From: Utricularia gibba
Taxonomy: Eukaryota; Streptophyta; Magnoliopsida; Lamiales; Lentibulariaceae
Length of the DNA stretch: 64,000 nt
Direction of reading: 5' to 3'
NCBI GenBank assembly: GCA_002189035.1
Contig: NEEC01000107.1
Span: forward strand, 1-64,000
Part shown: in pieces, positions 24,513 to 33,710 of the stretch
Numbering within the stretch: the first letter of the stretch is position 1
Layout of the letters: each line of letters starts with the position of its first letter
Translations under genes and position numbers: made by a program
Notes under the pieces: model-generated
The model's database searches: none
Told to the model about the DNA's origin: nothing
Seen by the model: only the letters and a program-made list of their open reading frames with translations

Positions 24513-24639
24513 GAGCGCCTCCTCAGAATATAAAGCTTGTGGATGAGAAAACCATTTGGGGTGCTCATGACATCCTAACTTCAATAAATGCATCACGATT
24601 TTCGTCGAATAGGACCCGATTGGGCTCAGGAGTCGAACC

Positions 24640-24970
24640 CAACGAATTAGGTAGTGCCGATTGGATCACTTTTTTTGCCGGGCTACAAATGACTATGGGC
24701 CCGAGCGACCCGAAAGAGCGCGCCCATTTGGGTGCCATGGCGAAATAGTTGGGCTTCGAATTGACGAAGCACCCAAAAACGACAAAGAAACAGCTGCCGA
24801 AAACCCAACGTTAATAAATGGATCACTTTTTTTGCCGGGCTACAAATGACTATGGGCCCGAGCCCGACCGAACCTGGTGTGCCCCTCATGAGCAGCGTCC
24901 CCAACGTATCCTTGAATATAGCACTTCCGGGCTACAAATGACTATGGCCCGATGCTCATGACATTTGGGG
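24640..24970 (+). repeat. Strongly altered satellite segment
   Basis: Standard satellite words survive at 24661-24710 and 24790-24865. Between and after them lie stretches of low similarity: 24711-24789 contains CCATTTGGGTGCC and GAAGCACCCAAAAACGAC within unfamiliar sequence, and 24866-24960 contains CCCCTCATGAGC and TATCCTTGAATATAGC. No frame, RNA or transposon end could be supported. It is best read as fragmented H1 and H2 pieces. Confidence 0.6.
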
Positions 24971-24991
24971 TGCTCATGACATCCTAACTTC

Positions 24992-25147
24992 AATAAATGC
25001 ATCACGATTTTCGTCGAATAGGACCCGATTGGGCTCAGGAGTCGAACCGAACCTTGGGTCCGGACGAACTTCCCAATGAAACCATGCAAAAGCAACAAAT
25101 GCTTTTCCTTCAGAAACCATTTGGGGTGCTCATGACATCCTAACTTC
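24992..25147 (+). repeat. Single half-unit copy (156 bp): H1/H2 homologous deletion
   Basis: AATAAATGCATCACG occurs at 24992 and again at 25148, 156 bp apart instead of about 312. H2 reads on through CTTCCCAATG, then a slightly altered start of H1 (GCTTTTCCTTCAGAAACCAT) passes directly into H2 (TTTGGGGTGCTCATGAC). The join falls in the AGAAA(A)CCAT block that H1 and H2 share at the same offset. This is the product expected from unequal exchange or slippage between the two halves, with exactly one half-unit lost. Confidence 0.85.
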
Positions 25148-25279
25148 AATAAATGCATCACGATTTTCGTCGAATAGGACCCGATTGGGCTCAGGAGTCG
25201 AACCGAACCTTGGGTCCGGACGAACTTCCCAACGAAAGCACCCACCCGACAAGCTTAATAAATGGATCACTTTTTTTCC

Positions 25280-25405
25280 CGGGCTACAAATGACTGGGCC
25301 CGAGCCCGACCCCCGACCTCGTTGCCCGATCCTGGTGCCCCTCGCCGGGCTACAAATGACTATGGAGCCCGACCCGACCTCCGGCCCGATCCTGGTGCCC
25401 CTCGA
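25280..25405 (+). repeat. Local tandem duplication within the H1 GC block
   Basis: The segment from GGGCTACAAATGACT to CTGGTGCCCCTCG occurs twice in a row, at about 25280-25343 and 25346-25404. The first copy lacks TAT of ACTATGGGC and has an extra CGTTG before CCCGATCC. The second has TATGGAGCCCG. The join is CCCCTCG/CCGGGCTAC. The duplicated piece is about 60 bp. Confidence 0.8.
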
Positions 25406-26584
25406 GAGCGCCTCCTCAAATATAAAGCTTGTGGATGAGAAAACCATTTGGGGTGCTCATGACATCCTAACTTCAATAAATGCATCACGATTTTCGTCGA
25501 ATAGGACCCGATTGGGCTCAGGAGTCGAACCGAACCTTGGGTCCGGACGAACTTCCCAATGAAAGCACCCACACCAAAAACGACAAGCTTTTCCTTCAGA
25601 AACCATGTAGGAGTCAGCTGCCGAAAACCCAACGTTAATAAATGGATCACTTTTTTTGCCGGGCTACAAATGACTATGGCCCCCGAGCCCGATCCGACCC
25701 GGCCCGAGCCCTCCCCTCCTCCTCCTCAAATATAAAGCTTGTGGATGAGAAAACCATTTGGGGTGCTCATGACATCCTAACTTCAATAAATGCATCACGA
25801 TTTTCGTCGAATAGGACCCGATTGGGCTCAGGAGTCGAACCGAACCTTGGGTCCGGACGAACTTCCCAACGAAAGCACCCACCCAAAAACGACAAGCTTG
25901 GCAGAAACCCGATGTAGGAGTCGAACCTGCCGAAAACCCAACGTTAATAAATGGATCACTTTTTTTCCGGGCTACAAATGACTATGGGCCCGAGCCCGAC
26001 CGACGAAAACCCAATGGAGAGCGCCTCCTCAAATATAAAGCTTGTGGAGAGCCATTTGGGGTGCTCATGACATCCTAACTTCAATAAATGCATCACGATT
26101 TTCGTCGAATAGGACCCGATTGGGCTCAGGAGTCGAACCGAACCTTGGGTCCGGACGAACTTCCCAATGGCCCAGCAACCTTTTCCTTCAGAAACCCCAG
26201 ATGCTGAAAACCCAACGTTAATAAATGGATCACTTTTTTTGCCGGGCTACAAAGACTATGGGCCCGAGGATCGACCCGACCTCCGGCCCGATCCTGGTGC
26301 CCCTCGAGAGCGCCTCCTCAAATATAAAATCTTTTGCCATTCGGGGGTATGACATCCTAACTTCAATAAATGCATCACGACAAATTTTCGTCGAATAGGA
26401 CCCGATCCTGGGCGCAGGAGTCGAACCGAACCTTGGGTCCGGACGAACTTCCCAACGAAAGCACCACCCAAAAACGACAATAGCTTTTCCTTCAGAAACC
26501 ATGTAAGCTGCCGAAAACCCAACGTTAATAAATGGATCACTTTTTTTGCCGGGCTACAAATGACTATGGGCCCGAGCCCGACCC

Positions 26585-26636
26585 GACCTGCCCGATCCTG
26601 GTGCCCCTCCGGCCCGATCCTGGTGCCCCTCGAGAG
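26585..26636 (+). repeat. Short duplication of the CCCGATCCTGGTGCCCCTC word
   Basis: GCCCGATCCTGGTGCCCCTC is followed at once by CGGCCCGATCCTGGTGCCCC and TCGAG, a tandem duplication of about 22 bp. The preceding GACCTG lacks the usual CCG. This small slippage product lies inside the scrambled core. Confidence 0.8.
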
Positions 26637-27021
26637 CGCCTCCTCAAATATAAAGCTGTGGATGAGAAAACAATAAATCATCATGCCTCGAATTCAATAA
26701 ATGCATCACGATTTTCGTCGAATAGGACCCGGATTGGGCTCAGGAGTCGAACCGAACCTTGGGTCCGGACGAACTTCCCAATGAAAGCACCCAACCAAAA
26801 ACGACAAGCCGATTTTCCTTCAGAAACCATGTAGGCAGCTGCCGAAAACCCAACGTTAATAAATGGATCACTTTTTTTGCCGGGCTACAAATGACTATGG
26901 GCCCGAGCCCGACCGACCTCCGCCCTATCCTGTGCCCCTCGAGAGCGCCTCCTCAAATAAAAAGCATTTGTGGACATGAGAAAACCATTGGGGGAGTCGT
27001 CTGACATCCTTCAGACCATTC

Positions 27022-27706
27022 AATAAATGCATCACGATTTTCGTCGAATAGGACCCGATTGGGCTCAGGAGTCGAACCGAACATTGGGTCCGGACGAACT
27101 TCCCAACCCGAAAGCACCCAACCAAAAACGACAAGCTTTTCCAGATGAAATGTAGCAGCTGCCGAAAACCCAACGTTAATAAATGGATCACTTTTTTTGC
27201 CTACAAATGACTATGGGCCCGACCCGACCCCTCCGGACCTGATCCTGGTGCCCCTCGAGAGCGCCTCCTCAAAAATATAAAGCTTGTGGATGAGAAAACC
27301 ATTTGGGTGGACATCCTAACTGATCACGAAATAGGACCCGATTTCAGGAAAAACCTGCTCATTTTCGTCAAATGGATCAATTATGGGCCCGATCATCCTG
27401 GAGAGCGCCTCGATTTGATGGGACGTCCCCGATTGGGCTCAGGAGTCGAACCGAACCTTGGGTCCGGACAATGAAAGCAGAAAGCACTTGACAAGGAAAA
27501 AGAAACCTTTTATGAGCAGATTTTCGTCGCCCGAAGGAAACCCAAACGTTAATAAATGGATCACTTTTTTTGCCGGGCTACAAATGACTATGGGCCGAGC
27601 CCGACCCGACGCTCCGGCCCGATCCTGGTGCCCCTCGAGAGCGCCTCCTCAAATATAAAGCTTGTGGATGAGAAAACCATTGGGGTGCTCATGACATCCT
27701 AACTTC
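27022..27706 (+). repeat. Most diverged stretch of the array
   Basis: Between AATAAATGCATC at 27022 and 27707 there should be two monomers. The first is nearly complete. The second, about 27300-27545, is compressed and rearranged: fragments such as GACATCCTAACTGATCACG, ATAGGACCCGATTTCAGG, TATGGGCCCGATCATCC and CCCGATTGGGCTCAGG follow with missing connections. Near 27475-27540 an unusual A-rich piece contains GACAAGGAAAAAGAAACC and ATGAGCAGATTTTCGTCG. Normal sequence resumes at ACGTTAATAAATGG. No gene or element is recognisable inside it. Confidence 0.65.
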
Positions 27707-27833
27707 AATAAATGCATCACGATTTTCGTCGAATAGGACCCGATTGGGCTCAGGAGTCGAACCGAACCTTGGGTCCGGACGAACTTCCCAATGAAAGCAC
27801 CCAACCAAAAAACGACAAGCTTTTCCTTCAGAA

Positions 27834-27860
27834 ACTTGTGGATGAGAAAACCATTTGTAA
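27834..27860 (+). repeat. H2 start inserted into H1 at the matching position
   Basis: In H1, CTTCAGAAAC is followed by CTTGTGGATGAG, then AAAACCATTTG, then H1 resumes as TAAGCAGCTGCC. About 26 bp of H2 start sequence thus sit inside H1 precisely where the two halves are homologous. The simplest reading is a short template switch or conversion tract between the halves. Confidence 0.8.
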
Positions 27861-28417
27861 GCAGCTGCCGAAAACCCAACGTTAATAAATGGATCACTTT
27901 TTTTCCGGGCTACAAATGACTATGGGCTCACAGTCCGACCCGGGCCCCCGATCTCCGAACCCGACGAACTCCGAAAGCACCCAATATAGCAAGCTTTTTT
28001 TGTACAAATGACTATGGGCCCGAGCCCGACCCGACCTCCGCCGATCCTGGTGCCCCTCGAGAGCGCCTCCTCAAATATAAAGCTTGTGGATGAGAAAACC
28101 ATTTGGGGTGCTCATGACATCCTAACTTCAATAAATGCATCACGATTTTCGTCGAATAGGACCCGATTGGGCTCAGGAGTCGAACCGAACCTTGGGTCCG
28201 GACGAACTTCCCAATGAAAGCACCCACCAAAAACGACAAGCTTTTCCTTCAGAAACCATGTAGGCAGCTGCCGAAAACCCAACGTTAATAAATGGATCAC
28301 TTTTTTTGCCGGGCTACAAATGACTATGGGCCCGAGCCCGACCCGACCTCCGGCCCGATCCTGCCCCTCGAGAGCGCCTCCTGGTGCCATTTGGGGTGCT
28401 CATGACATCCTAACTTC

Positions 28418-28612
28418 AATAAATGCATCACGATTTTCGTCGAATAGGACCCGATTGGGCTCAGGAGTCGAACGAACCTTGGGTCCGGATGAACTTCCCA
28501 ACGAAAGCTTTTCCTTCAGTGTAGGCATGCCGAAAACCCAACGTTAATAAATGGATCCACAAATGACTATGGTGCCCGATCCCATTTGGGGTGCTCATGA
28601 CATCCTAACTTC
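28418..28612 (+). repeat. Truncated monomer (195 bp)
   Basis: CCCAACGAAAGC joins directly to TTTTCCTTCAGTGTAGGC, skipping the CACCCACCAAAAACGAC segment. Later ATGGATCCACAAATGACTATG has lost the T run and CCGGGC, and GTGCCCGATCCCATTTGGGG skips the XhoI and HindIII region. Together these remove about 117 bp. The copy just upstream also lacks its HindIII junction, at 28375-28390 (CCTCCTGGTGCCATTTGGGG). Confidence 0.75.
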
Positions 28613-29484
28613 AATAAATGCATCACGATTTTCGTCGAATAGGACCCGATTGGGCTCAGGAGTCGAACCGAACCTTGGGTCCGGACGAACTTCCCAAAAA
28701 GCTTGAAACCATGGCAGCTGCCGAGTTAATAAATGGATCACTTTTTTTCCGGGCTACAAATGACTATGGCCCGAGCCCGACCCGACCTCCGGCCCGATCC
28801 TGGTGCCCCTCGAGAGCGCCTCCTCAAATATAAAGCTTGTGGATGAGAAAACCATTTGGGGTGCTCATGACATCCTAACTTCAATAAATGCATCACGATT
28901 TTCGTCGAATAGGACCCGATTGGGCTCAGGAGTCGAACCGAACCTTGGGTCCGGACGAACTTCCCAACGAAAGCACCCAACCAAAAACGACAAGCTTTTC
29001 CTTCAGAAACCATGTAGCAGCTGCCGAAAACCCAACGTTAATAAATGGATCACTTTTTTGCCGGGCTACAAATGACTATGGGCCCGAGCCCGACCCGACC
29101 TCCGGCCCGATCCTGGTGCCCCTCGAGAGCGCCTCCTCAAATATAAAGCTTGTGGATGAGAAAACCATTTGGGGTGCTCATGACATCCTAACTTCAATAA
29201 ATGCATCACGATTTTCGTCGAATAGGACCCGATTGGGCTCAGGAGTCGAACCGAACCTTGGTCACTGCCGACGAACTTCCCAATGAAAGCACCCAACCAA
29301 AAATGCGACAATGACATTTTCCTTCAGAAACGAACATTGTAGGCAGCACTGCCGTACAAACCCAACGTTAATAAATGGATCACTTTTTTTGCCGGGCTAC
29401 AAATGACTATGGGCCCGAGCCCGACCCGACCTCCGGCCCGATCCTGGTGCCCCTCGAGAGCGCCTCCTCAAATATAAAGCTTGT

Positions 29485-29560
29485 GGATGAGATGAATAAC
29501 CATTTCAGGGTTGGGCTCATGAACATTTTCCTTCAACTTCAGATTAAAAATGGATCACTT
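29485..29560 (+). repeat. H2-to-H1 join near the AATAAATG block
   Basis: H2 begins as CTTGTGGATGAG, then becomes irregular (ATGAATAACCATTTCAGGG, GGGCTCATGAAC, TTTTCCTTCAACTTC) and passes into AAAAATGGATCAC of H1. A central H2 portion and the start of H1 are missing. This is another case in which the two halves are joined around their shared ATG(G/C)ATCAC core. Confidence 0.65.
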
Positions 29561-31529
29561 TTTTTCCGGGCTACAAATGACTATGGGCCCGAGCCGACCC
29601 GACCTCCGGCCCGATCCTGGTGCCCCTCGAGAGCCTCCTCAAATAAAAAGCTTGTGGAGAAAACCATTGGGTGCTCATGACATCCTAACTTCAATAAATG
29701 CATCACGATTTTCGTCGAATAGGACCCGATTGGGCTCAGGAGTCGAACCGAACCTTGGGTCCGGACGAACTTCCCAACGAAAGCACCCACCCAAAAACGA
29801 CAAGCTTTTCCTTCAGAAACCATGTAGGCAGCTGCCGAAACCCAACGTTAATAAATGGATCACTTTTTTTGCCGACAAACCCGAGCCCGACGTTCGAGAG
29901 CGCCTCCTCAAATAAAGCTTGTGGATGAGAAAACCATTTGGGGTGCTCATGACATCCTAACTTCAATAAATGCATCACGATTTTCGTCGAATAGGACCCG
30001 ATTGGGCTCAGGAGTCGAACGAACCTTGGGTCCGGACGAACTGAAAGCACCCAACCAAAAACGACAAGCTTTTCCTTCAGAAACCATGGCAGCTGCCGAA
30101 AACCCAACGTTAATAAATGGATCACTTTTTTTGCCGGCTACAAATGACTATGGCCCGAGCCGACCCGACCTCCGGCCCGATCCTGGTGCCCCTCGAGAGC
30201 GCCTCCTCAAATATAAAGCTTGTGGATGAGAAAACCATTTGGGGTTGCTCATGACATTTTCCGGATAACTTCAATAAAACCTGCATCACCCAACGATTTT
30301 CCGTCAGAATAGGACCCGATTGGGCCCCTCGAGGAGCTCGAGACCGCAACCTTGGGTCCGGAGTCGAACCGAACCTTGGGTCCGGACGAACTTCCAACGA
30401 AAGCACCCACCCAAAAACGACAAGCTTTTCCTTCAGAAACATGTAGCAGCTGCCGAAAACCCAACGTTAATAAATGGATCACTTTTTTTCCGGGCTACAA
30501 ATGACTATGGGCCCGAGCCGACCCGACCTCCGGCCCGATCCTGGTGCCCCTCGAGAGCGCCTCCTCAAATATAAAGCTTGTGGTGAGAAAACCATTTGGG
30601 GTGCTCATGACATCCTAACTTCAATAAATGCATCACGATTTTCGTCGAATAGGACCCGATTGGGCTCAGGAGTCGAACAGAACCTTGGGTCCGGACGAAC
30701 TTCCCAATGAAAGCACCCACCAAAAACGACAAGCTTTTCCTTCAGAAACCAATGTAGGCAGCTGCCGAAAACCCAACGTTAATAAATGGATCACTTTTTT
30801 TGCCGGGCTACAAATGACTATGGGCCCGAGCCCGACCCGACCTCCGGCCCGATCCTGGTGCCCTCGAGAGCGCCTCCTCAAATATAAAGCTTGTGGATGA
30901 GAAAACCATTTGGGTGCTCATGACATCCTAACTTCAATAAATGCATCCGAGGACCCGATTGGGCTCAGGAGTCGAACGAACCTTGGGTCCGGACGAACTT
31001 CCCAACGAAAGCACCCACCAAAAACGACAAGCTTTTCCTTCAGAAACCATGTAGCAGCTGCCGAAAACCCAACGTTAATAAATGGATCACTTTTTTTGGG
31101 CTACAAATGACTATGGGCCCGAGCCGACCCGACCTCCGGCCCGATCCTGGTGCCCCTCGAGAGCGCCTCCTCAAATATAAAGCTTGTGGATGAGAAAACC
31201 ATTTGGGTGCTCATGACATCCTAACTTCAATAAATGCATCACGATTTTCGTCGAATAGGACCGATTGGGCTCAGGAGTCGAACCGAACCTTGGGTCCGGA
31301 CGAACTTCCCAACGAAAGCACCCAACCCAAAAACGACAAGCTTTTCCTTCAGAAACCATGTAGGCAGCTGCCGAAAACCCAACGTTAATAAATGGATCAC
31401 TTTTTTGCCGGGCTACAAATGACTATGGGCCCGAGCCCGACCGACCTCCGGCCCGATCCTGGTGCCCCTCGAGAGCGCCTCCTCAAATATAAAAGAAAAC
31501 ATTTGGGGTGCTCATGACATCCTAACTTC

Positions 31530-31634
31530 AATAAATGCATCACGATTTTCGTCGAAAGGACCGATTGGGCTGGAGTCGAACGAACCTCCGGACGAACTTC
31601 CAAGCACCCATTTTCCTTCAGAAACCATGTAGGC
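31530..31634 (+). repeat. Severely shortened copy (~105 bp)
   Basis: AATAAATGCATC at 31530 is followed only about 105 bp later by AAAAATGCATC. The H2 part is condensed (GGGCTGGAGTCGAACGAACC, then CCGGACGAACTTCCAAGC), CACCCATTTTCC skips the HindIII site, and H1 ends at ATGTAGGCAAAAATGCATC. The last join removes most of H1 and the start of H2. Confidence 0.75.
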
Positions 31635-33590
31635 AAAAATGCATCACGATTTTCGTCGAATAGGACCCGATTGGGCTCAGGAGTCGAACGAACCTTGGGT
31701 CCGGAGAACTTCCCAACGAAAGCACCCACCCAAAAACGACAAGCTTTTCCTTCAGAAAAATGTAGGCAGCTGCCGAAAACCCAACGTTAATAAATGGATC
31801 ACTTTTTTTGCCGGGCTACAAATGACTATGGCCCGAGCCCGACCCGACCTCCGGCCCGATCCTGGTGCCCCTCGAGAGCGCCTCCTCAAATATAAAGCTT
31901 GTGGATGAGAAAACCATTTGGGGTGCTCATGACATCCTAACTTCAATAAATGCATCACGATTTTCGTCGAATAGGACCCGATTGGGCTCAGAGTCGAACG
32001 AACCTTGGGTCCGGACGAACTTCCCAACGAAAGCACCCAACCAAAAACGACAAGCTTTTCCTTCAGAAACCATGTAGCAGCTGCCGAAAACCCAACGTTA
32101 ATAAATGGATCACTTTTTTTGCCGGGCTACAAATGACTATGGGCCCGAGCCCGACCCGACCTCCGGCCCGATCCTGGTGCCCCTCGAGAGCGCCTCCTCA
32201 AATAAAAGCTTGTGGTGAGAAAACCATTTGGGTGCTCATGACATCCTAACTTCAATAAATGCATCACGATTTTCGTCGAATAGGACCCGATTGGGCTCAG
32301 GAGTCGAACCGAACCTTGGGTCCGGACGAACTTCCCAATGAAAGCACCCACCAAAAACGACAAGCTTTTCCTTCAGAAAAAATGTAGCAGCTGCCGAAAA
32401 CCCAACGTTAATAAATGGATCACTTTTTTTGCCGGGCTACAAATGACTATGGCCCGAGCCCGACCCGACCTCCGGCCCGATCCTGGTGCCCCTCGAGAGC
32501 GCCTCCTCAAATATAAAGCTTGTGGATGAGAAAACCATTTGGGTGCTCATGACATCCTAACTTCAATAAATGCATCACGATTTTCGTCGAATAGGACCCG
32601 ATTGGGCTCAGGAGTCGAACGAACCTTGGGTCCGGACGAACTTCCCAATGAAAGCACCCACCAAAAACGACAAGCTTTTCCTTCAGAAAAATGTAGCAGC
32701 TGCCGAAAACCCAACGTTAATAAATGGATCACTTTTTTGCCGGGCTACAAATGACTATGGGCCGAGCCCGACCGACCTCCGGCCCGATCCTGTGCCCCTC
32801 GAGAGCGCCTCCTCAAATATAAAGCTTGTGGATGAGAAAACCATTTGGGGTGCTCATGACATCCTAACTTCAAAAAAATGCATCACGATTTTCGTCGAAT
32901 AGGACCCGATTGGGCTCAGGAGTCGAACCGAACCTTGGGTCCGGACGAATTCCCAACGAAAGCACCCAAAAAACGACAAGCTTTTCCTTCAGAAACCATG
33001 TAGGCAGCTGCCGAAAACCCAACGTTAATAAATGGATCACTTTTTTTCCGGGCTACAAATGACTATGGCCCGAGCCCGACCCGACCTCCGGCCCGATCCT
33101 GGTGCCCCTCGAGAGCGCCTCCTCAAATATAAAGCTTTGGGAGAAAACCATTTGGGTGCTCATGACATCCTAACTTCAATAAATGCATCACGATTTTCGT
33201 CGAATAGACCCGATGGGCTCAGGAGTCGAACCGAACCTTGGTCCGACGAACTTCCCAACGAAAGCACCCACCAAAAACGACAAGCTTTTCCTTCAGAAAC
33301 CATGTAGCAGCTGCCGAAAACCCAACGTTAATAAATGGATCACTTTTTTCCCGGGCTACAAATGACTATGGGCCGAGCCCGACCCGACCTCCGGCCCGAT
33401 CCTGGTGCCCCTCGAGAGCGCCTCCTCAAAATAAAGCTTGTGGATGAGAAAACCATTGGGTGCTCATGACATCCTAACTTCAATAAATGCATCACGATTT
33501 TCGTCGAATAGGACCCGATTGGGCTCAGGAGTCGAACCGAACCTTGGGTCCGGACGAACTTCCCAATGAAAGCACCCAACCAAAAACGAC

Positions 33591-33710
33591 AAGCTTTTCC
33601 TTCAGAAACCATGTAGCAGCTGCCGAAAACCAACGTTAATAAATGGATCAAGCTTTTCCTTCAGAAACCATGTAGGCAGCTGCCGAAAACCCAACGTTAA
33701 TAAATGGATC
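33591..33710 (+). repeat. 61-bp tandem duplication of the first part of H1
   Basis: The stretch from AAGCTTTTCC to AATAAATGGATC is present twice, at 33591-33649 and 33650-33710. The junction ATGGATCAAGCTTTTCC shares an A. The first copy carries two one-base losses (TAGCAGC, AAACCAACG); the second is standard (TAGGCAGC, AAACCCAACG). The second copy therefore probably came from a different monomer, not from local slippage of the first. Confidence 0.9.

Larger units (their letters stand above)
24004..30622 (+). repeat. Scrambled core of the array
   Basis: Monomer order breaks down here. Irregular joins occur near 24090, 24145, 24320, 24410, 24495, 24640, 24715-24790, 24870-24960, 25075-25125, 25250, 25345, 25690, 25905-25930, 26010, 26170, 26335, 26600, 26680, 26965-27020, 27300-27540, 27835-27860, 27930-28005, 28375, 28520, 28700, 29260-29360, 29490-29550, 29870 and 30245-30360. 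Between them lie intact or nearly intact monomers, for example about 28803-29250. Everything derives from the same satellite; no foreign element is recognisable. Small extra insertions such as GCCGATTTTCC near 26809 are common. The cause may be real erosion and rearrangement, or a poor consensus of noisy long reads. Confidence 0.8.

Noticed and set aside
24004-30622. A transposon inserted in the array as the cause of the scrambled core
   Set aside because: I saw no terminal inverted or long terminal repeats, target-site duplications, or reverse transcriptase or transposase motifs; nearly all of the core can be read as satellite fragments.
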